From Spirodela intermedia (Eukaryota > Streptophyta > Magnoliopsida > Alismatales > Araceae): a DNA stretch of 64,000 bases. The translations under genes and the position numbers were made by a program. The stretch spans positions 2,292,501 through 2,356,500 of the forward strand of contig LR746281.1 in assembly GCA_902729315.2 (NCBI GenBank), written 5' to 3'. Positions 14,100 to 26,130 of the stretch are shown one piece after another. The first letter of the stretch is position 1. The number at the start of each line of letters is the position of its first letter. The notes beneath the pieces are model-generated. The model was not told where the DNA came from, did no database searches, and saw only the letters and a program-made list of their open reading frames with translations.

Positions 14100-15977
14100 C
14101 TCACAAAAAGTTCAGCAGAGAAGAGCTGAGCAGAGAACAACTTCACCCACCACCGCCCAACCCAGCTTTCAACTCTGTAAAACCCTAGATCTCGAGGACG
14201 ACCACCTCCAGCCTCCTCGAGGGTGGAGAAGGAGGAGCAGATGGCCTGATCTACCAGCGCAACCCCATTCCGCTTCCGCCGTCACGCATTCGTAGCGTGC
14301 CTCGTTGGGTCGTCGTCGTCATCCTTGTCATCGGCTTCTCTCCGCTCGCCACGTAGAATGAGAACGCGTCTTCCAGTTGGCGGAGCAGCTCACGATTGAA
14401 TAGCCTTTATAGTCAACGTCGCGTTTGTGTTTCCGATCAGCTCCCCTCGCCACGTGGACTGAGCAGACGTCTTCCCGCGGGAGGACTGACGATAGGTAGT
14501 TGTTTGTCGATGTGGGGCCCACTATGAATGTCAACAACACTTTTTATATTCTTGGTCAACGGGTACTATGATGACGTCGTCCCTGCGAGGTCGGCCCAGC
14601 CTGGCTGAATGTGAGTTTAATTTGAATGTCATTTATCCCGGCAGATCAGTGTCCTATCTTATTGGGCCCATCTGTTATGAGAAAAAAGCCCATTAAAGAT
14701 GTAAGGCCCAAACTCAAGGTAGGGTTGGATTCCTAACCAACGTCTTGGTCTAATCAGTGTTTGCCATGTATCGAGGTGACAGGCCTCAGTCCTTCATTAC
14801 TGTCGTAGATTACTGGGCTTTTTGGGCCTATTTGGCCCAAAAAATATTCTGGCTGAGTTCGGGATTGGTTGGCTTTCAAGGCAAGGTAAAAAAAAGGGGA
14901 AAATAGATTTTTTTCAAGCCTTAAATGTATTAAAATGGTTTTTTACTTTGAAAGTGCTAAAGAAAGTAAATATATGCGTTGCCCACTTTTTCTTGAGTTA
15001 GACTAAAGTCAACCCATGAGTTGACTTGAGTAATGGTCGATGGGATGGTTATTTGAAGCTCAACTTTGCACTATATGGCTAAACTGATAAAGTTCAAAAT
15101 CACATATTTTTTATGATGTAAATGATATAAATACTATTGTCACAGCTCATTCGACTTTATTAAAATTATTAAATAATAATTATAATCAGTTTAAATGCTA
15201 GATCAACATTGTTGAGATGAGACCAAACTTGAAATTGCATTTTTCCATTTTTTTTGTTAATAATAATAATAATAAATCTAAAATACTTATTTAAATATCA
15301 AATGCTGACCATTTATTGAATAATATTATGGTATGATTTTTTTATCAATTAAAGAGGAAATGGATCACAATGTATAGTGAGATTAAAAACAGTAAATAAA
15401 AAACATTTATTTTCCTATTTTTTATCATCTTCATTTATTATGATAATTATGATATGATTCTTTTCATAGCGTAAAGTAGACATCAACAATCCCAAAAAAG
15501 ATCTAATTTTTGGGATTGATGCTACTATTTTATGTCATGAAAAAAGGAACCTCGTATATATCATAAGAAATGGGAATGACATAATATTAAAAAAAAAAAC
15601 GTTTTCATCTAAGCTAGCGTGTGACTTGTCCGATAGGACCGGTTACGTGGTCGCCTTTTAGTTCGACACGTGCTCAGCCCCTGGGATTCACACGAGTCAC
15701 TATCCCGTTGACCTGCAAGAAGATTTTCTCCTCTCATATTCCCTTGTTTCTCCTTCCAAATGGCCGTTATCCGGGCAGAAGACGACAAACGGAGCAGAGA
15801 GAGAGAGAGAGGTGCTGAGTGGCCAGAGGACGGCACTCCACCTCCGCCACGTCAGCCCCTTTCGCCTCCTTCCGCCGCCAAAACCGCGCCGCCTGCCGGC
15901 CGAAGCTGATCTTCTCTTGCCGGTGGGGGATCTTCTTCTTCTTCTTCTTCCTTCTTCCGCCGGCAGATCTGCTGCCG
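14100..15977. other. Divergent intergenic region with GGCCCA/TGGGCC cluster
   Basis: This is the spacer between the divergent rhomboid (-) and XBAT33-like (+) genes. Seven site II-like elements (GGCCCA, TGGGCC or TGGGCT) lie between 14593 and 14838. The segment 14900-15600 is AT-rich with no visible coding content. From about 15,600 the sequence turns GC-rich as the XBAT33 promoter and leader, including a short GA run at about 15,797. No RNA gene was seen. Confidence 0.5.
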
Positions 15978-17264
15978 ATGGGGAACTCGCTGGGGAACTC
16001 GCTGGGATGCTCCGCGTCGGGGGAGCGGCTGGTTTCGGCGGCGAGGGATGGCGACCTCGTGGAGGCCCGTATGCTTCTCGAGTTGAATCCCTCCCTCGCT
16101 CGCTACTCCACCTTCGGCGGTCTCAACTCCCCTCTACACTTCGCCGCCGCCAAGGGCCACAACGAGGTCCCTGATCTCCCTGAATTCTCTCCCTCTCCCT
16201 GCTTTCTCCCTGAATTACCCCGTCGATTTTATCGGTATTCCTTGATTGTTTGCCTCATGGTCCTCAGATCGTCCTGCTTCTGCTGAAGAACGGTGCGTGC
16301 GTGGATTCGAGGAACTACTGTGGGCAGGTAATCGCCGATTAGGGCTCCATTTTTTCCCCCAATTGTTTCGTGGATCTACCGCTTCATCCTTCCCGTAGCT
16401 TCCAGTCCGGTGTAGCACCGTGCTTGATTTCGCTTTCCCCATTGCGGCAGACAGCGTTGATGCAGGCGTGTCGATACGGCCACTGGGAGGTGGTGCAGAC
16501 TCTCCTGCTATTCAGATGCAATGTGCGTCTCCTTGTTCTTCCTCATACCCTGAAGTTCCTGAGAGATCGGCAATCCCTTTGAAGAACTGTTCCTTGTCAT
16601 CTGATCTGGTTTGAAGGTCACTCGCGCCGACTACCTGGGCGGCAGGACGGCGCTGCACTTTGCCGCCATGGACGGGCACGCCAGGTGTTTGAGACTTGTC
16701 GTAGCCGACTATCTTCCCAGTGTTCCCCAGGAATCGCGCATCTCCTCCGGTTACTGTGAGCTGGGTGACGCGAGTTCGTCTCCCTCGAGGCAAAAATTTA
16801 ATCCAAGGTGAGCTGCTTCCATTGTTTTTCGTTGCCCCAGTAGGGTTAAGATGGACAGATGACGAAATCGATCTTGGGTTTTGAAGAATCTGAGTGATTG
16901 CATAATAATTGCGTGGCTATTTTTTTTGATTAAATGCTAGTATTCTGTGGATGATGGAATTTGACCAACAAACGTGATTCGATTCATGTACCATTCTTGT
17001 TTAGTTGGATGCATCCCAGTTTTTATTTGGATCACCGGATACGATTCGAGTATCTTTTTAGGTGGAATTTTCTATTTTATATCGGCTTGAATTGGGCTTT
17101 AATCGACTTAATCTAGTTTGTTGTAAGCTCAGAGAGTGAGGGAGGTTGGGAAAGTCTGCTCTTCCAGGCAGTGACTAGAAATTTCTTTATTGGGTTAGTT
17201 GGGAGGGAAGGAGAGAGAGAGAGTGAGTGAGTGAGTGAGTGAGAGAGAGACACACACAAACACA

Positions 17265-17313
<49 letters not shown>

Positions 17314-19439
17314 GTAGAGGCAGAGGGTGGGGGATTCAGCCCTTCCAGGTTGATGATGATGGTACTGTGGCTTGTTAGCATGGATGACATTTTCTTTAAT
17401 AGTTCCAGGAGGGAGGTAGGGAGGGGGGTAGGGAGGGAGAAGAGAGCATCTCTAATCACCCCTGTGGGCTATTTTCGACCAACAACAGGAAACAGATATC
17501 TTAAAAAGGAAGAGAAAACGCAGGTAGCAGCCCAGATAAGGAATCCAGATCCGGTTTCTGCCCTTTTTTCTAACAATTCTAGCTGGCCTTGGCCGGAGTT
17601 GGACCTTGCCTTCATCCACACTCAAGGAAGGCTCCTCTGTTTCTGGCCGCAGTGCATTGTCCAGGCTGATCAACAAAGCTGCCGATGGCGGCATAACCGC
17701 TCTTCACATGGCGGCTGTGAACGGCCACTTTGACTGTGTGCAGCTGCTCCTCGATCTCCATGCAAGCATCTCCGCCGTCACATTCCACTACGGCACGGCT
17801 GTCAGCCTGATTGGTATGCTTCTACATTGCCACGTGGGTTTCTCTTTGTCACCCATCTTGGATTTACTTGTGCCTAAGGATAGAAATAAACCTGTTTATA
17901 ACAGGGTCTGGGAGCACTCCTTTGCATTATGCTGCATGCGGCGGAAATCTCAAGTGCTGCCAGGCATTCACAGACACACTCCCAAGGCTTTTCAATTGTT
18001 CTTTAACTATTTTTTATGCATCATTTCTTATTTGGGAAATTTTCTTGGCTTCTTCTAGATCCTCCTCGCCCGAGGGGCCAGCCGGCTGACATTGAACTGC
18101 AACGGGTACCTCCTCCCTCCCCGTGAAGAGATCGCTCCTCTTCCTGTAGACCCTCCTCATAGAACCCTAAAATGGAAGGTTGCCACCTTCCCTTCTGTCT
18201 TTTTCCTCAGGTGGCTTCCACTGGACGTGGCGAGGATATGGAGGCGTCACCTGCTGGAGCCCATATTGAACCCCAATTCCAAGGAAATCCTGCCCACATT
18301 CCCTCCATCGAATTACATCTCCCTCCCTCTCTTCAGCATACTCAACATCGCCAGGTAAATGTCCTTCGACCGCAGCTTTTCTATCTGCTTGAGGAAATTA
18401 GATCTTAAGTATGTGCCCTTCTGGATATAGATCAAGTACCTCACTTTTTCACTAGCCATGCCCATCTTCTTTTATTGTTTGAACAATTTCGTTTCTCTTT
18501 ACCTGAAGACTCTGATATTCCCTCTATTGGTGTGAAATGTGAATGAAATGTTGTAGGGTGGAGGAACTTTGGACATAGGGTAATTTGATGTTTTCCTAAT
18601 TGAGTAAAATGCTGACGAACATCGACTATATACAATTGGGTCATCTCTCTGGAGTCGAGAAAAGGAGTCCGCCATAATGCAAGTAGCTTCAGTGAGCCAG
18701 ATGAAATCAACCCAATACAAGAACTTTTTCATTGACGTTTATCTTGCAGAGATTGTGGCCTCCAGCCCTCAACATCCGCCTGTGATGATAAGGAACCATG
18801 CGCCGTCTGCCTTGAAAGAACTTGCGCTGTGGCTGCCGAAGGTTCCCCCTCCCCCCCTCTTCTCTCTCTCTCTCGCTCGCTCTTTCTTTCTCTCTCTATA
18901 ATAATCTCTGATATGTAGGTTGTGGGCACGAGCTCTGCGTAAGCTGTGCGCTGAATCTGTGCTCCACCGGCAGCATTACCACCGAAGCAGCGGGGATGCC
19001 CGGCTCAATCCCCTGCCCGCTGTGCCGGCACGGCGTAGTCTCGTTCCTAAAGCTGCCGACGAACACGGTGAAGGAGCCCAAGCCGAGCCTGGCGCTGAGC
19101 TTCTGCAGCCCCTGCCTCCAAGCCAGCGACGCCGGCACGGCGGCGCAGGCGGCGGCAGCCCCGCCGGTGGCTCTAGAGGTGAGCTGCCCCGTCTCCTGCG
19201 GGCCGTTCCCGTCAGTGTCCGTCGCCGCCTGCGGCCGTCGCAACGGTCCCTGCGGGTCCGTGGAAGAGGAAGGGGAAGAGGAAGAGAGAAGGCTGCCTCG
19301 GGGCTCAGAGAGCGACGCCGCCGAGGGTGGTAAGATCGACGGTGGCGGGCGGCTCGAGAGGGCCAGCTGCTCCGGTATATTCTGGAGCAGGAGAAGCTGC
19401 CATAGAGAGCAGCAGTGTGATTCAGAGATCAGGGTTTGA
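15978..19439 (+). CDS. XBAT33: Ankyrin-repeat RING E3 ubiquitin ligase, XBAT33/XBOS33-like (10 exons)
   Basis: Exons: 15978-16166, 16268-16327, 16451-16522, 16617-16807, 17653-17813, 17905-17963, 18059-18105, 18211-18354, 18750-18841, 18919-19439; 511 aa. Ankyrin repeats fill about residues 15-280 ([72 protein letters not shown]). A C3HC4 RING follows with C325, C328, C340, H342, C345, C348, C371 and C374 all present. The start [15 protein letters not shown] has Gly2 in a plausible N-myristoylation context. An in-frame upstream ATG at 15819 would add 53 unrelated residues and is not preferred. Exon 6 ends in CAG followed by GC, so intron 6 appears to be GC-AG. The acidic C-terminal tail ends [17 protein letters not shown], as in the family. 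XB3-family ligases act in defence and hormone signalling; the substrate is unknown here. Confidence 0.95.
17213..17310. repeat. Compound GA/GTGA/CA microsatellite in XBAT33 intron 4
   Basis: A (GA)n run passes into GTGA units and then into (CA)n at about 17250-17310, all inside the 845-bp fourth intron of the XBAT33-like gene. It should be highly polymorphic and has no coding meaning. Confidence 0.9.
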
Positions 19440-19516
19440 TCCATGTAAACTTGTGCCCATATATATATATACTAGATTAACTGAAGATCATCCGTCTATT
19501 TGAAGGGGGAGGGGGA

Positions 19517-19548
19517 GAGGGAGAGAGAGAGAGAGAGAGAGAGAGAAG
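19517..19548. repeat. (GA)n between convergent XBAT33 and RFC2 genes
   Basis: A short (GA)n run about 80 bp after the XBAT33 stop codon, within the 270-bp gap separating it from the RFC2 stop codon at 19710. The two 3' untranslated regions probably abut or overlap here. Confidence 0.8.
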
Positions 19549-19709
19549 GTAATGCATCCAAGGGGGGTGGATGTTCCCCTGTTTGTCTGAACTCGAGATA
19601 AATGAGGGGAATCTAGAAAGGAGAAGTCTCCCCCTAAACTAGGCGTTTTAGCAGGAGTTTCAAGAGGTCGTCTAATTGGGGAGCAGCAGGAGGGGCATAC
19701 AGCAGCACA

Positions 19710-22700
19710 TCAAAATGATCCAGCTGGCTTCGCCGTCTCACGAACTAGAGCCAGCTTCGCCAAGAGTCCAGACAGCTGCAGCAGCGAGCCCACGCCGTCG
19801 CAGATCCTCATGTGGGCGAACCCGGTCTCCTGTGTGCTCTCATTTAAAGTCAAAGATAAACACTTTGTTGAAATAAAAAGGAACCCAACAGCAAGACTGA
19901 CCCATATGAGCATACTACCTTCATGAACTCCAATTTCAAAGTCAAAGGATAGAATTAAGTTCAAGCTAATAACTCCAATTTCAAGGTCAAACATAAATTA
20001 GGCTCAAATAAAACATGCCCAAGAACGGTATTGATCAGTATGAGCATGCTACCAGCATGAACTCCAATGTCAAAGTCAAAGGATATAATTAAGTTCCAGC
20101 TAATAACTCCAATTTCAAAGTCAAAGGTATACTAGGCTCAAGTAAAAGATGCCAAAGAACGATATTGATCTGTATGATACCTTCATGAACTCCAAATTCA
20201 AAGTCAAAGGATAGAATTAAGTTCCAGCTAATAACTCCAGTTTCAAGGTCAAGGGCAAATAAAACATGCCCAAGAAAAGCATTGATCCATATGAGAATGC
20301 GACATTCAAGAACTCCAATGTCACAAAAAGAAAAGAAAAGAAAAGAAAAACCTATTTAAAATGAAAGGAACCAGGAACGAGATCGATCCGTATGAGAACG
20401 CTACCTTCATGAATTCCAATTTCAGATACTCCTCCATGTCGTAGTTCTTGATGACCCGGAATAGGGTGGTGATGATATCTGTTGGCGAGTAACCGAGGTC
20501 GTAGAGCTGCTTCAGACCCACGCAGGCATCGTCAAACCTCCCCTCTATCACGTTTCGGATCATATTCTTAATGTGCAGTGGGTGAGGTTGATCGCAGACC
20601 TGAAAAAAATAAGTTGGGAAAATGATACAAAAAAAAAAAGAACGAAGTAATTGAAGGAAAGTGGGCTGGTGAATATTTCTGGTTATTTTATTTTATTTTT
20701 ATTTACTTTTTACCTTGAACACATTCTCCTGATTGACGAACCGGAAGCCACTATATGTAGCTTGCAAGTTGTTTAAAGCCTGCCTCATGTCGCCGTCAGC
20801 GGTGAATATAATGGCTTCTAGACCTTCTGGTACGTAGGGAACCTGGCAATTGTCTCATGGAAGCTGAGGGAACGGATGACAAGTCCCAATGTATTTATAT
20901 ACTAAAAAGTGAATAAAGATAAAATAAGACGACTGTTCTTGAAGAATTTTCAGGGGGTGATCCAGGTCCAAGCGTTGGTTTAAAAGGTCTGCCGAAAAAG
21001 GAAAGAAATGAAATGGATCTCAAGAAATTATCATTCTTTCTTCTTCCTTTAAATAGATAAAACCGAGAGATATTGTAGCTGTTCATAATAATAAAACCAA
21101 AGAACCGGGGGATCCCTTGATGCTTCAGCTATGAAGAACAGCATGGAGAAGACTTTGCGCAGAACGAAGGGAATCGAATGAAGAACTTCCGAGAGCGAAA
21201 AATGACTGCTATGTTGCTCTGAAACCAGAATTTAGGATCATTTATATCCCTAAATTCATTATTCTAGCCAAGGTAGTCAAGATGCATCAGATAATCATTA
21301 GCGTCATAAGAATGGGATACCGGCGCTGAAGTGGCACTTTAAAGAGTGTGCCACGCTCTTTCATTTCTCAGGCACAAGAGTCCATCCCTAGAAAGCTAAG
21401 TGGGAAGCCAGGAATTATGGGACAGAAGCACCCAAGCCCCCAGTAAGTTGTTCTGAGGTAGCTCAGTTCATGGCAGCCTGCCTTTTTTTTCCCCAATAGT
21501 TGGCTGAGAAAAGGTTCCATGAAGCAGTTTAGGATTGGAGGGGATCATGCAATACTTATCCCCCAAATGGTATCGATCTATCTTGGGAGAAGAGAAAACA
21601 AATGATTTTCATTTCATTCAGAAACTAGGGTTTGAACCACATGGTGCTTAATTAGTCTCATGTGGCATCCCAAAAGTCTGCTGTTTGGGAATCCCCAGAG
21701 TCACCCAGAAGAGGGACATGCAACTATCAAACATCGTAATGGTATTGAGCTTAGAAGAGGGAAAGACACATTAAAGATGTAAGGGGTCCCCACAGGAGAT
21801 GAGTTCATGATGATTGTGAATCCCATCACCAGTTCAACCCACTCGTTGCATTAAAGTCAACTTCTAAAAACACTGGTTAAATAAAATGCAAAGCTCTGGC
21901 CTGGGATCAAGTAACCATAAACTATTCAGCAAAGCCAACAATAGATAATGCGAGAACTCCTATTAAACGTCTGGATCTGGAAAATTTTAGTTCTATGAAC
22001 AGGAGGGAGACAGATTGCTTCTCAACAGGTTTAATCGTGCTCGGAAAATTCCCAGCATTGAGAGCAAAGACCGCCTTCGGTTCATCTCACAAAGATTGAT
22101 TGAACCATTAGAAAGTTTGGAGTACATTGTGCAATTATACCGATTTCTTAAGAAATCGAAAAGTAAAGTTGTAGGAATTAATGGTCGGCTTGAGCCGACC
22201 AAATGAGATTAATGGTTACTACAAATCATAGAGATTAAGAACCAAGATAGATTCACACCACTAGAATGGAATTAAAAGCCAGTGATTCACCAGGTAACTT
22301 TGCAAATCCTAGGCATTAAAACTGCTAACATAATTATTTAAACAAACAGTCATATGAATGGGATTCTTAATCACCTATAACTTGGTCAAACCTGGTAAAA
22401 TCTACTGGACTTGCATTTTTTTATAAGTGATGCATCACATGAGCCGCGGGAATACAACCTAGTAAAGTTCACTGGATTTGGGACGGCCTCATTAGGCTCA
22501 AGTCATCTTTTAAAGGAGACTACACATATCCTGAAAGAATAAAAATAGAAGAGACCAATTACAGCTTTTGTACCCTGATGCTGTTCATTTTCCAGTGGGA
22601 GATTCAACTCTGGCAGGGGCTATTGACAGCAGGGGTAGGCAATAGCAGGAGTGGGCAGCCCTCTTTCCTCTCCATTTTCTTCTCTTTCCACTGTGCGTCC

Positions 22701-24041
22701 AGAGGAGACGTCCAAAAAGCCATTAATTCCACCTTCATTTGAGTGAATTCGACCAAAAATCGGTCAACTAGAGTACGATGAGTGAATTATTGACCAATCT
22801 TAGTACCTGGACTTGATTATTCAGCTCTCTTTTTGTGGGTTTTATTCGACAAAGAAAAATTCACAACCTAGCAAAGAAGAATATGGCTGAAACACTAAAA
22901 TGAAAAAAAAAACAAACAAGGATCAGATTTTTTGAATTTGTACGACTAGTTGCAGGCCTAAAAAGTTTGAACTGAAGATATACCTCAGGTTTAGTATTCA
23001 TGTTAGGGATATCAAAAAGCTCCAACATACATAGATAATGGCAACGGAGAGATTCATTTATTTGGATGAAAGGAAGGCATCTACATGGATAACCAATTAC
23101 AATTAACATAGTTACTTCACATCTCCACAGCCCTCAAATCAGCCTGAGAAATAACGTCTAAAAGAGGCCAGAGAAAATGAGCGCAATGCCTCCTACCTTC
23201 TCAGCGTCAACCACCACCATCAAGCGGCCCAAGATTTCTTGATCTGATAACCTCGAGAAGCGGACTAGCGCGCATCTGCTCTGGATGGGCTCGATGATCT
23301 TCGAGGAAGTGTTGCATGCCAGGGCAAACCGAGTGGTGCTCGAGTATATTTCCATGGTCCTCCGAAGAGCCTGCTGTGCTCCTGATGTCATGCTTCACGC
23401 CCCCCCGCAATCACCACAGAGGCATTTTTCTCAGGATCAATATACAGGCCCAGGCCAGAAACAGAAGCCGAAATCAGAAACAATACCTATCCGCTTCGTC
23501 CAGGATAATCAGCTTTTGCCGACCCTGAGGTAGTGTCACCTTCTTCTGGGCGAACATCTTGATCTTGTTCCTCACCACATCGATCCCCCTGGCGATACAA
23601 CGAAGCAGGAAGAGTCGTCGAATCGTGCGGACGAATTAATTCGATCGCTCTTTAATTCTTCTTACCTGTCGTCGGAGGCGTTCAGTTCGAGGACGGCTTC
23701 CTTGCAGTTGGCGCCGAGAAGCTCGTGGGCGAGGGCGAGAATACTGGTTGTCTTCCCGGTTCCCGGAGGGCCCTGAGGAACCACGGGAACAGCTTCTTAG
23801 AACCCAAATCTCCAGTCGTAGGAACGATAGAGAGAGTAGTGAAGCTTACGGAGAGGATGAGATTGGGCATGTTCCCATCTCGAGCGATGACTTGGAGCCT
23901 GGAGACGGCATCGACGTTGCCGACGACTTCGGAGACTTTGGTGGGTCTGTACTTCTCGACCCACGGAATTTCGTAGCCTCCGCCGCCGCCAATTCCGCCG
24001 CCACTGCTGTTCGAGGAGGGAGGACCTGAGGAGGACGCCAT
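19710..24041 (-). CDS. RFC2: Replication factor C subunit 2 (clamp loader), 7 exons
   Basis: Exons in coding order: 24041-23850, 23772-23666, 23588-23487, 23392-23197, 20842-20714, 20599-20405, 19829-19710; 346 aa, all GT-AG with matching phases. This AAA+ subunit helps load PCNA at primer-template junctions. Walker A GPPGTGKT is at residues 65-72, Walker B LDEAD at 129-133, and the sensor/arginine-finger SRC motif (IEPIQSRC) ends at residue 174. The N-terminus is Ser/Gly-rich, then [11 protein letters not shown], the RFC box I. It matches human RFC2 (p40) and Arabidopsis RFC2 in length and collinearity. MASSS is chosen over the ATG 45 nt upstream because it fits the family start. Intron 4 is 2.35 kb; intron 6 contains tandem copies of the exon 6 end. 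E2F-like sites lie just upstream. Confidence 0.95.
19897..20404 (-). repeat. Tandem copies of RFC2 exon 6 end plus splice donor, in intron 6
   Basis: About four units of 100-135 bp start near 19897, 20032, 20166 and 20282, next to the genuine exon 6 junction at 20405. On the coding strand each unit carries a version of TTGGAGTTCATGAAG followed by GTAG, GTAT or a degenerate donor, matching the true TTGGAATTCATGAAG/GTAGCG junction. The unit nearest exon 7 keeps an intact AAG/GTAGTA decoy. Units also share an internal block (CTCCAATTTCAA-GGTCAA on the plus strand). Confidence 0.85.
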
Positions 24042-24065
24042 GGGGCTTCCTCCCTCGTATAAACT

Positions 24066-24132
24066 TTTCGCGGGTTTTGTGTTCACCGGCGGGAAACGAG
24101 AAGGCAGGGTCAGGGTTTTTAACTTTCCGCCC
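24066..24132 (-). promoter_or_regulatory. E2F-like site cluster at RFC2 promoter/leader
   Basis: TTTCGCGG at 24066-24073, GGCGGGAAA at 24088-24096 (TTTCCCGCC on the coding strand, a full E2F consensus) and TTTCCGCC at about 24125-24132 lie 25-90 bp upstream of the RFC2 start codon. Replication genes are classic E2F/DP targets in plants, so S-phase control is the natural reading. Confidence 0.65.
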
Positions 24133-24199
24133 TGCCGACCTCCGGCATTCAGACGTCGTCTTTAGAGAAACAGCCCCTTTAATTCAATTTAACACTTTC

Positions 24200-24204
<5 letters not shown>

Positions 24205-24256
<52 letters not shown>
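24205..24256. repeat. (CT)n microsatellite upstream of RFC2
   Basis: About 50 bp of CT, which is GA on the RFC2 coding strand, 165-215 bp before the start codon. Such tracts are binding sites for BBR/BPC GAGA-binding proteins in plants, though use here is unproven. Confidence 0.85.
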
Positions 24257-24389
24257 ACTCTACACACACAGAGACATATAGTCAACTTTTCCCAATTGGA
24301 ACAGAGCTTACTTTAAGACCTTTCACAAGTTGAGAAAGTTTAAAGCAGTAATTAATGGTGAAGAATTTAATTGATTCTTAAAAAGTGAA

Positions 24390-24667
24390 TTTCAGTTTTT
24401 AATAAAATTTTAAATAGATTTTATCTTCATTGTTTAGTTTAGAAATTATAAAAAATCATGTTCTTTAAAAAATATATAAAATATTATCTAGTATTATATT
24501 ACATCCTTACGATTGATTTAAAAAATCTCACTATTTTTAGAGTATTTAATTAGATTATAATTGATATATTTGTATTGAAATACTTCTTAAAATCTAAAAA
24601 TTGATATTTTCTAGTTTTATAAATTTTAGATTTATATGATTTATTATACAATGATTTAGTCACATCA
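24390..24667 (+). mobile_element. Truncated LTR fragment related to the solo LTR at 60164-61800
   Basis: This segment is collinear with about 61555-61800. Shared blocks include TATTATATTACATCCTT, AATTATAATTGATATATTT and TTTCTAGTTTTATAAATTT. In both places the similarity stops at the same TCACATCA terminus, as expected for an LTR 3' end. The 5' part of the LTR, including its GC-rich segment, is absent here. Confidence 0.65.
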
Positions 24668-26130
24668 CTTGATTATTAAAAATGATGCTTAAATTCATTA
24701 ACTTTGATTTTGAGATTAAATACAAAACCACAAATACCTCATCAAGAGTTTCATATCAAACTTGACTACAAGCTATATAATTATCTCAATGAAAATTGAT
24801 TGATTTGGCTTGAGTTTTATAGAAAAATTAGAATGATGTTTAACTTGCAATCATTATTAATTAATTTTCACTCAATCTAGAGAACTTATCAAATTATTCA
24901 CTCCAACAAGGCCACCTATATGATTGTGAGTGATTGATGATCTCCAAGAACTCTTTACTAATTCTAAACCTTCGAAAAGAGTTTCACAACTGGGGAATTA
25001 ATAGACACTTTAGATTTCTATGGATTTATCTTCACCTTGAGTAAAATTTGAGATGGAATGACATAAAGAACTACATCAAGAGGTATGTAGGTGATTGATC
25101 AATTTGTCATTAGAAAAAATTTAGGTCACTCTCTTTTACTAATCTTTTACATCCTCTATGTCAACTTTAGAGAGAAACTAAAATGATTTAACTATAAATT
25201 TTATTGAAGAGTTACTCACTTTAGATGATTTCAGTGCGATCCTAGTCATGGTGAATCATTTAAGTAAATATTTTAACTTTTCTCTTCTCCAACACTCATT
25301 CACAACAAAGGATATAGTCCAAATTTTTAATTGAGACATTGTTCAGCTACATGGATGTTTGAATCTAATCATCACTTTGTAGCAAGATCTTCATGAGTAT
25401 TTTTTCTACCATCCTTAAGTAGATAATTAGTCCAAAGTGGTTAATCAATTGACCATCTACTTGAGGGTGCTAAGTAAGTGGAGACATCTATTGATGCCTT
25501 TGGCTTTGATACTTCAAGTGAAAGTTTATTTACAAAATATTTACTAAATATGTATTAATTAAATAGATTTCATGAAGACACAAGTTAGAAGTTTAATATA
25601 TCTAAGAAATATTCAAAACATATATTGAAGATGTTTGAATAATCATATGACTAACAAATGAATAAAATGAGCTCATATCTTAAATTTAATACATCTTCAT
25701 AATTTTTTTATATAAGTATATAAAATCAGGTGTAACACATTGTGATAAGTTTTTTGAAAAATCAAGAAATATGAAGTTACTTACAAGATTCAAACTCAGA
25801 ACTTGAGCAATGAAAAGTTGAAAGCCCTAATGAGAAAAACACAGAACATTAAGAAATATTAAGTTAGGGGTATGATTTGAACTCAAGACTTGAGTGGAGA
25901 AAAGATGGAAGTCTCAATAAGTAAAATGCCTAAAAATCACAAAGAAACAAAGTCATTGACAATACTTGAAATTGAAACCTAAATGATAACACGTTGTAAA
26001 GGAAAGTAAATAAATACGAAAGAAAAAAGACAAAGCATCAATGTCTCAAGCAAGTTTTAGACTTGTACAATGAAAAATTTGAAGCATATGTGAAAAGTTA
26101 CTAAAAATTCATGAATAAAAAAAAATCTTT

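Noticed and set aside
15819-15977. An upstream in-frame ATG extending the XBAT33-like protein by 53 residues
   Set aside because: Family members start at MGNS with a myristoylation glycine; the extension is composition-driven (a poly-Phe run).
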